Source: Centrapalus pauciflorus (lineage: Eukaryota > Streptophyta > Magnoliopsida > Asterales > Asteraceae). Taken from it: a stretch of DNA of 64,000 nt. The stretch spans positions 87,312-151,311 of the forward strand of contig JAANYP010006340.1 in NCBI GenBank assembly GCA_020465985.1, in the 5' to 3' direction. The notes below the pieces were generated by a model. The model was given only the letters and a program-made list of their open reading frames with translations, was not told the DNA's origin and searched no databases. A program made the position numbers and the translations under genes. Positions 56,093 to 64,000 of this stretch are shown here, in pieces. How positions within the stretch are numbered: position 1 is the first letter of the stretch; each line of letters starts with the position of its first letter.

Positions 56093-57645
56093 TTAGCAGT
56101 TATGTGTGGACTGAATGCAGAGCCTTTTGGAATCCATTTTATGTTTGGATTTAACAGGCTTTAGAACCTTAGGCGATGAACTTACCTTCAGTTTTGGACT
56201 TTTTGAAACTTGTTTTACATTTACTTTGGGTTTAGGCCTAGGCAAAGTACAAGTCTCAGTTTTTGTGGTGGCCGATGATGCATTAATTTTTATTTTCTTT
56301 TTCTGAATTCTTTTAACAGGATAAGGCACGAAAGCATTCATTTCATGTACTTGACGTCTAAAATGAGTTGGAAATAATTTAAACTAGTCACCAAATGAAT
56401 ACTTTAAACAAGAACCAAAATTCAATACATCATTACAAATAATGTTTTCAAAGATTACATGCAACCTATCTCCAGAAACAATTTCATCTGGCATTACAGC
56501 CTTCTTCACAAAAAAACTGGAAAAATCTTGCATGGTCGTTTTGGGCACTCTTTTCACATGATCTGTAGGAACAAAACGATGAGAGTCAGTATGAATGGAA
56601 GACTTAGACTTCGAAAGATTTTATTTTCCTTGGTGAGTGGGTTTCTTGGAAGACTTAGATTGACTCTGAGTCTTCTTTGAAACCTCAGCTTTGGAAGGTT
56701 TTGAGCACTCACCTTTACAACTAAAAGAAGAAACTTCAACTTTGGATTTACCTTTTTGAGATAATATGAGTGGAACTTTGGTGGGTTGTGAAACTTTTGG
56801 TTCTTTTGGATGAGAAATTAAACTCTCTGAAACCATGTCAAATTTTTCTTTGTAGATGGTTAATTCTACATTGTGTTCAAATCTTTGATTTGCCAATTTT
56901 TCCTCACTCTTAAGAAGAGCCTCTTGATGATCAAGAGCTTTCTTTCGAGTTGTCTTTAATTGCTTTTCAAAAACTTTGATTTTACGTTGAAGAACTTTTG
57001 TAGGAATGTAAAGATGAGGCATTGGTTTCACTGGTTCTGCTTTCATTTCAGCCTTCGAATAGCTAGACAAAAAATCCTCCTCTAGAGTAGGTACTCTATA
57101 ATGATAACTCTCGGTTAGATCATCATATTTAAACTACATTTCTTTTTCTTTATTTTCATCTCGATTCTCATCCTCTTGGGTTAAAACTTCTTCCGATGTT
57201 TGATAAACAAAAGACTTCAACCCAACACCCATATATCTCATATCATAAAAAAAGAGGTAAAATTGTGAAACTTTTCCAAATACTTAGGATTTTTAAAACC
57301 AATTCCTTGTTTGGAATGATAAAACATATTTTTAAAACCAATTCCTTGTTTGGAATGATAAAATATAGTCTCTTTGGGTTGGTTTAAATGAATAGTTTGT
57401 TCAGTTTGACCTTGTTTTAGAAATTCATCATCTAGGGTATTTATTCGTGAGTACAAACATATTCTTTCTTCTTCTCTCATTTTATATTTTTCCAAACTGT
57501 CTATGTTTTCCATGTTTAGAGATTCTAAGCGTTTTGAAAGAACATATATTTCTGATTTTAAAGAGTTCTTTTCATCAGTGAGTTTATCCATACAAGATTC
57601 AAGGTACGTATTCCTATCCTGAACATCTACCTTTTCAACAAACAT
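56093..57645 (-). pseudogene. E3 Gag C-terminal linker region
   Basis: Fragmented frames (57645-57238, 57070-56621, 56341-56093) are rich in Lys, Glu and Ser, with coiled-coil character (KVFEKQLKTTRKKALDHQEALLKSEEK). They resemble the long linker between the gag knuckles and protease of Sirevirus-like elements. A 13-residue block containing FYHSKQGIGFKN is duplicated in tandem (DNA 39-nt repeat, about 57288-57365). Confidence 0.6.
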
Positions 57646-57680
57646 ATTCTTTATGACCTCATGATTGTTTAGCCACTTCT

Positions 57681-57790
<110 letters not shown>

Positions 57791-57818
57791 TGATGCTTTT
57801 AAAGTTTTGGCTAGATGT

Positions 57819-58508
57819 TCAGCCAAACTTTTCTTTTTCAGCACTAAATTCAGCTTCTAGTTCTATAATTCGTGTGTGAAAGTTACATTCATTTTGTACA
57901 GATAAGTTATTTACATGCTCTTGAATGTAAAAGGGATGTACCTCGTGTGCCTTTGAATCGGACATGGAACATTCGGGATCCCCGGACTTGGCCATCAGAC
58001 AGACTGTTAGATCTTGCTTTGTCTCCCCCTCGACAGCCGTGTTTGATTCTGAGTCAGATGTAGTTGCATAGTCAGCCAGTCCAATGCGATCAACCATGTA
58101 GCAATTTTTTCCCTTATGTTCTTCCTCGTCGGAATCAGCGTCATCCCAATAATCTTCCTGAGCAACATGAGCCATTGCATCAGATCGTTTCTTCGCTGCC
58201 TCCAGCTTCCTCTCATAGTAGCCAACATCATGTTCAAACTGATTTTTACACTCCCGAGCAAAGTGGCCTGGTTTCCCACACTTATAGCGTAGACGCTCAT
58301 CATTTGCTTTCGGCTCATCAGCTCGTGGCCTATCATCTCTTCGTTCAGCCGGCCTTTTGTCTGCTCGGCGAGGTTCATGACTAGCATCCCCTCGATTATC
58401 ACGATGATCATAATCCCTCTGATCGTCTCTCCTCCCATCCCTTTTATCATCCCGATGATTGTAGTCTCTTCTATCGTCTCTCCTATCATCACGTCTATCA
58501 TCACGCAT
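57819..58508 (-). pseudogene. E3 Gag zinc-knuckle segment with Arg/Asp repeat
   Basis: 229 open codons. The first 60 are a charged tract of RRDD, RRDY and HRDN units. The zinc knuckle follows (YKCGKPGHFAREC; the first Cys of the usual CYKCG is Tyr or shifted, RYKCGKPGHF, so the knuckle may be defective). The acidic segment DYWDDADSDEEEHKGKNCYM and a Glu-rich end come next. The charged tract extends upstream into 58510-58640 in decayed form. Confidence 0.75.
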
Positions 58509-58534
58509 TTTATAACGGCGATCATCTCGATAGT

Positions 58535-59328
58535 CTATCCGATCATCATATCGCCTGTCATCTCTATCATCTCTCCTCCAATCATCTCTCCTATATTCTC
58601 TCCTCCTGTCATCCCTTCTATCGTCAGTATACCTATGCGGGCCTTTAGTATAACGAAGTTGATTGTTTGTCTTGTTAGAAAAACGTCCTTATTGAACACA
58701 ATTTGACCACAAGGCAATCTGTTCCTGATGGTTGTCTCTTCTTCATCGTATGCTCATGCGGTAGGGATACATATCTGCACTGAGAGGATGATGAACCTTG
58801 AGCATAGTAAGATGCAGCAGAGGAGTTGGGTTGGAGTGCAGGAGGTAGTGTCTTGTTGGAGAGTAGGGCCAAAGAGTCAGATGGTTTGATGCCTGAGTTG
58901 GCTGATAGCAACAGGGATGCCAACGTATTTGCCATTTGATTTTGTTGATCCAGATCCCCTTGATATTTATTGAGTTCCTTGAATACCACATTGACTGAGA
59001 CATTTGGAATGTCCAGAACTCGTCTTGAAGCTCGGCAGGCAACTTGCCATTATGGGGCCAGGGAAGCAAAGAATTGGATGTTGATGTCATCCTTGTCCTT
59101 TTTTATGTGCAATTTGCTCAACTCATTCAGAACTGCAAAGAACCTCGTGAATGTACCCTGAAGAGACTCCCCATCTTTGGCTCTGAACTTAGTAAACTTG
59201 AAGGAGTAGATTTCCCATGGATTGCATGCCAAGAAATTTGAGAAACCGTTGCTTCCATTGTTCATATTCATCAGGATAGAGAACAGGTGGTCTGTTAGAA
59301 CAAGTGCTTCTCGGGACATGATGGACAT
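58535..59328 (-). pseudogene. E3 Gag N-terminal capsid part
   Basis: 59328-59050 reads FLACNPWEIYSFKFTKFRAKDGESLQGTF...LNELSKLHIKKDKDDINIQF, the middle of a UBN2-type Copia capsid domain. After a stop, 58989-58675 continues with a Ser/Leu/Asn-rich linker. The true N-terminus of the capsid is missing or not recognisable. Confidence 0.75.
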
Positions 59329-59344
59329 TGCTGATTAAAAATGA

Positions 59345-59825
59345 GATCCTTTAAAGTGGAAACTGAAATTTGGATGATCAGAACTCGGATAAACAGTAGT
59401 CCGGATGAACAGTAGTTCGGATTAACTAAATTCGGATGAAGTTTGAATATTTCGGATGATCTGAAACTCGGATGAATAGTGGAACTCGGATGGTATGAAA
59501 TTCGGATGAACAGCGAAATTCTGATGGACTGATATCTGATGGAACAAACTCGGATGGATCGAAATTCGGATGGATTGAAGTTCGGATAAACAGTAGAATC
59601 TTGGATGGGAACATAGAATAAATTCAACTCTGATTAGCCGAATTCGGTTGGTTTTTAAAAAAAAAGTTAAAAATTAAGAACAAGTAATTTTAACCACCCG
59701 AAAAATGTTTTAACTCAATTTCGGATGATCCGAATTTCGGGTGAGTCCGAAATTTGGTCCGAGATTTGTTAAAAATTGGTCTGAATTAGTCCGAAGTTTG
59801 ATCCGAAATGGTCCGAATTTTAGCA
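59345..59825. repeat. E3 leader array of TTCGGATG words
   Basis: Fifteen or so scattered copies of ACTCGGATGAACAGTAG, AATTCGGATGG and CCGAATTTCGG-like words between primer site and gag. The same word family lies upstream of the env-like ORF (43672-44215). Confidence 0.85.
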
Positions 59826-60195
59826 GTTACAGTATTTCCAGATTTTCAGAGTATATTAAAATGTAGTTTTCAGCCTAAAAATAATTTCTAAATGTTTGGA
59901 TTAATGTTTTAAACACTTTGTGTGAATTACTACAAACCAAAACACTTTTAAACCAAAACCAAATCAAAAACCCAAATATCCAAAGGTGAAATGCATCAAA
60001 TAATCGATTATAATTTGTAAAGAATAAACTTAAACGGCTCTAAATCAATACAGAATTAAGAATAGATGATAATAATATGACATAACACGAAAAACAGAAT
60101 ATTTAAAGGGGATTTGAAATCAAACCGAAGGTTTTTGAAGATGACCACGAAGAACATGCAGATTTTGAATCCAAAATCAGTTGAAATCCACTGGT

Positions 60196-60212
60196 TTGGC
60201 TCTGATACTAAT
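60196..60212 (-). promoter_or_regulatory. E3 primer-binding site, slightly decayed
   Basis: Minus strand TTAGTATCAGAGCCAAA, one change from TGGTATCAGAGCCA, next to the LTR end. Confidence 0.85.
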
Positions 60213-60559
60213 TGTTGTAATATAAACTCAGTAATAATTAGCACTGTTTCAGCAATATTCAATACAAAAAGAATAATCAAACTCAATGATTGCTATGAAT
60301 ATTGTAAGAACAATGTCAGAGAGAAAAGGAAAAAGAGGCAGTTGTATTAACAGAATGATTGTGTGTGTGTGTGGGAAACCCTAGCTGGGGTTTCCCTTAC
60401 ATCATTTATTTCAACTTTCTAAGAATTACAAACCACCCCATGACTTCTATAACTAAGAGAATTACAAATAAATTGAAAGACAAGAAATAAATTACATTGA
60501 AATAAACTAATTAATTATTACAAAATAAATTCCACAAGATCGAAATTTAATATCTAACA
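60213..60559 (-). repeat. E3 5' LTR
   Basis: 347 bp, paired with 39582-39925. Bounded by the primer site and by TTTTC (60560-60564). Confidence 0.93.
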
Positions 60560-60564
60560 TTTTC

Positions 60565-61309
60565 TTTATCTATAATTTTGTCTATTAATATATATTTTTT
60601 TCCTTATTTAGGTTGACTTTACTTTTTAGTTTTATTTTAGTAGAGTTTATTGTTAGTTTTATTTTTAGTGCTTAAATTTTTATTTTATGTTCCTTTTAGT
60701 TTAGTTTTTTCTTTGTTCTTTTATTTAATTTTCCTTTTCTTTTTAGTTTATTTTAGTTTTTACTTTAGTTTTTTAGTTTTATTTTAGTATTTTATGTTTA
60801 GTTTAGTATGTTAGTTGTATTTATAGTTTAGCGTTATAGTTTATTGTTAGTTTAGGTTTACTATTTTAGTTTAGTTTAATATTTTACTTTGTTTTTAGTT
60901 TTTAGTTTAGTATTTTAGTTTCTATTTTTATATTTAGTTTTAGTTCCATCATTTTTTTAACTTAGGTTCTTATTTTATTTTCTTTTAGTTTTATATTTTA
61001 GTTTATTTTTCTTTGTTATTTTATTTATTTAAGTTTCCTTAGGATTTATTTAGTCTTATATTTAGTTTTCTTCAGTCTTATTTAGGTTTTTATTTCGTTC
61101 GTTTTTGTTTAGGTTTTCTTAGGTTCTAGTTTAGCATTTTTGTTTTCTTTCTTTCTTTTATTTTGTTTCTTTATTTTTAGTTTATTTTCTAGAATTTCTC
61201 AGTTTAGCAATTTAAGGTTATATTAGTTAGGAGTTCTTGGTTTGTCTTATTTATTTTTGTTTTGGCGTGTATAGTTCCTATATTTTTATTCTCATTCATT
61301 TTCGTGCAG
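60565..61309 (+). other. T-rich stretch before the element A env-like ORF (probable intron end)
   Basis: Very T-rich with dozens of TTTTAG/TTTAGTTT words, no ORF. It ends TTTTCGTGCAG, a good acceptor, 7 nt before the env-like ATG. Together with 39137-39581 it could be a single intron split by E3. Confidence 0.6.
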
Positions 61310-61315
61310 ATTCCT

Positions 61316-63003
61316 ATGGCTGCTGTTGCTGCTCCTCCCCCGCCGCCTCCACCTGGTGGTGGTGACGGTGGTTGTCGTCCTCCTAAGGGGCCTCATCAAT
61401 TCATTATCTTTGAGGACCCTAAGGAAAGGTAAAGCTTTTTCTTCATCAGAAGCAGAAGAAGATTCGTGCTACGTTCGTAAGGTGGACGGCGATGGAGTCA
61501 TTTGGCATTGCTGCCCAGTTGCGAGGCATCTTGGCTCATCCTCCGATTAGTGAGTCACGACCGCCTGCTTTCCTTCGTCTGCTGGACATCGACGAGTCAG
61601 CCTACCAAGAGCTGACTCTGGAGTTTTTATCTACCTTCTCCTTCGACAACACGATTTCTGATTCGGCGCCCGTGTCGATGAGTTTTCGCCTAGGAGGTGT
61701 GGAGCGTAGGATCTCCCTCCGATAGTTGGGGCTTCTCACGGGTATGTACACGGATGTAGAGGTGGACGATGCCGCGTTCGCTACGGCGGTTCGAGGACCA
61801 GCTGAGGGTTTTTCTGAGGTAGATTTTTGGAGTACGCTTGCGTCGGGCGTTTACGATTCCCATAGCTTGAAGGCTACGGCCTTCCGACACCCGGCGCATC
61901 GTATTATTTTTAGGATACTAGCGGCGAGCTTATCCTGCCGCAGGGAGCCGGGCACGGTTTTCCATTGAGACCTTACGATGTTGAGTCACTTGCTAGACTT
62001 TGATTGCACGATTCACTTTGCTTTTTGGTTAGCGCAGTTTTTTGCGGGTGCTTGCGGACAAGTCATGTCAAGCCCGTTGGTTGGTGGCATGTAAATTACG
62101 CGACTGGCACGTAATATCCGGGTTTTTGCCAATCCTTCTATAGAGCAGGAGCTGATGGTTGTCCCAGCTGCTCAAAGGTTGAGGTTCGGGATTGAGACTC
62201 TAGCGACCATGGGTATGCTTACACGTGATCAACGACATCTCCTGGTTTGGTTTAATCTCGATGCCGTAGAGGAGCATGAGATGGAGCCTCGTGGTGGCGA
62301 GGCAGATATTAAGCAGGCAGGCCCGGTAGCCCAACATATTCCTTCACCCCCTCCCGTTTCTTCTTCCCCCTTGCCTACCCAGCCTCCCCATTCTTCCACC
62401 ACCCAGCCTTCCACATCCGCCTTGCCCCTCATCGTTTACCCTATCATGATTGATGATTCTACTCCTCTTACGCAGCAGGGTGTCCTTCTAGCACTCATCG
62501 CTGATATGGATGCGTATTATCAGTTTTTCAGCTCTGCTACCCATTCCGTCATCCATCATCTCCCTCTCCATCTCCCTCCCCGTCGCCATCTCCTTCCCAC
62601 CTCTTCCATTGTCTACGCCCCTTCTACCTCTACTTTCCCAGCCCCACTCCATTTCCCTTCTCTTCTGACCCATTTTACCCTCTTTTCTCGTCTTATTTTC
62701 CTTCTTCTTCATTTCCACCTACCCTTCCTTTCGATATCCCTATTATCTCTACCTCCGCCACTACCACCACAGCCCAGCCTTACGGATCAGCCACCCATTC
62801 TGAGTCTGCCGCGTTTGAGCCCTTTCATCCTGATATGTTTATTCAGTCTCCTGCCTCCCATCCTGCTGCTTCCAGCTCGCAGACCCATCTGCGGAGTCTT
62901 TCTCCCGAGCCTCAGCCGTCTCCTGAGCGCCATCTTGTCCGCCGTTTGTGCATTATTTACAGTCGAGATCCTCCTACAACTAGGCAGCCTTCTCCACCTC
63001 TAG
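61316..63003 (+). pseudogene. Element A env-like ORF (Athila type)
   Basis: It starts MAAVAAPPPPPPPGGG at 61316. After a frameshift near 61430 one frame runs from 61492 to 63003 with stops near 61723, 61966 and 62090. The FRLGGVERRISL, LGLLTGMYTDVEV, RHPAHRIIFRILAASLSCR and FWLAQFFAGACG stretches match what I know as the putative plant transposon protein domain found in the 3' ORF of Athila elements. After about 62430 the translation turns into Pro/Leu-rich sequence, probably out of frame. It belongs with the gag-pol at 32542-37965 and is separated from it by E3. Confidence 0.75.
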
Positions 63004-64000
63004 GGTAGTGTTCATTAGCAGTAGGGCTATTTGTATTTTTATTTGTAGTTGTTGGCATGTACTTATTTACATTATCACACATCTTATTTTGGATGTATAT
63101 ATTTCGCATTTTATCTTTGTTATTTCTGTTATGGTTGCTGATGTATCTTGTGGTTGTTGTGGTTGTGATCAGTCAAGGCTCGACCATGGCAACGATGTTT
63201 GCTGGCAGTCAGTTCAGCTTCATCAGTCTAGATCCGTCTGGCAGCATTCAGCAGTTTAGGGGAGTTATTCTGTTCTTATTTATCGCTCATTTCCATAATT
63301 GTGCTTATTGTTTAACATTGAGGACACTCTCTATTTTAAGTGTGGGGTGGGGTGATAAAATTGACATTTTTGAGTTGCTTGTCCGAAGTTAGCCTACTTT
63401 AGTGCATTTTATGCATTTGGATCCTATATTTAGAAAATTTTCAAATTTTTCTCTCATTTTGATGCGCGTTAGACTCTTTAGTAATATTGTTCTGTTTAGA
63501 TTCCATGCGAGTCTAACATTGTGAGTTTGATGCTATTTAAACAATGAGAGACGTTTTGATTGCATGTTGTGAATTTTTGAGCCGAAATAGCATGATATTA
63601 GCACACATATTACCCTTATCATTCAATGCGTGAGAATTTGAGCCGTATAGCATCATTATCATGCTCATTTTCGTTTGATGTGTGTTTATGCCTGTGTAGA
63701 CTAATAGAAGTAGAACTTGAATTTAAATACATGTCAAAATCACAATTTTTAAAAATTTGGCAAACATAAAAAAGGCAACTTTAGGATATCACATTTTTTA
63801 GCTTTCTTTTATTCATCTTTCACCTTTTATTTTCCCCTAGTAGCCCCTTTGAGCGTTTTACCTTTCATTTTGGTGACAGCCACATTATGAGCCATTTATA
63901 GCTTTTTTGCTTTCTTTTACCATTATTCGGGATCTTATTTGAGAAGCATCAGTAGTTTTGTCTGTTTTTGGTTTATTTTAGTTTATTCTCTTCGTATTTG
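63004..64000 (+). other. Element A 3' non-coding end
   Basis: TTGAGGACACTCTCTATTTT then AAGTGTGGGGTGGGGTGATA (about 63319-63357) is the conserved purine-rich signature seen downstream of Athila env-like ORFs. The rest, with GAGCC and GCATCATTATCATG words, resembles the long stretch before the Athila 3' LTR, which must lie beyond the window. Confidence 0.65.

Noticed and set aside
62430..63003. Leu-rich, membrane-like C-terminus of the element A env-like ORF, which might suggest a viral envelope protein
   Set aside because: The region is Pro/Ser-rich in another frame and the ORF already has several stops and a frameshift, so the hydrophobic reading is probably out of frame.

Overview
This window is plant nuclear DNA, almost certainly from a eudicot. 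It consists entirely of nested LTR retrotransposons with a few DNA-transposon derivatives. I recognise no host protein gene, tRNA gene or rRNA gene. The evidence is Ty1/copia and Ty3/gypsy polyproteins of plant type, primer-binding sites complementary to plant initiator-Met tRNA (core TGGTATCAGAGC), AT-rich spacers and GT-AG intron-like sequences. I cannot name the species.

Layout. (1) About 1-7939, minus strand: Copia element E1 with intact-looking gag and pol. Its RNase H end is decayed and its 3' LTR is absent. One LTR (7272-7939) cuts into the 3' ORF of E2. (2) 7922-18992, minus: Copia element E2 (Sirevirus-like), with 5' LTR, gag, pol and a long extra 3' ORF of the env-like class that has its own TATA box. 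(3) About 19630-20680, minus: the 3' end and LTR of a Tat/Athila-type gypsy element (X). (4) 20685 to beyond 64000, plus: an Athila-type gypsy element (A). Its 5' LTR carries a solo LTR (21484-22129). Its gag-pol is decayed (32542-37965) and its env-like ORF lies at 61316-63003. (5) 22726-31974, plus: chromovirus-type gypsy element G1 lying at the 5' end of A. G1 is young: its 2.2 kb LTRs look almost identical and its coding domains are intact. (6) 31975-32465: a truncated hAT-like fragment. (7) 39582-60559, minus: large decayed Copia element E3 inserted into A between pol and the env-like ORF. E3 contains E4 (44308-49266, an LTR element carrying only an env-like ORF) and a 1.62 kb Mutator-like non-autonomous element (50391-52010, with a 9-bp target duplication).

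The most interesting signals are three. First, a 91-nt, phase-0 GT-AG intron-like interruption (27533-27623) splits the reverse transcriptase/RNase H region of otherwise intact G1; removing it joins the two halves exactly. Second, the env-like 3' ORFs of a Copia element (E2) and a Gypsy element (A) are each preceded by a TATA box and a cluster of short motifs that also occur in the same element's LTR, which suggests internal promoters copied from, or converging on, the LTR promoter. Third, E4 has good LTRs, a primer site and a polypurine tract but no recognisable gag or pol, only an env-like ORF.

All coordinates, boundaries and similarities were read by eye. Family assignments rest on recognisable motifs, not on searches.
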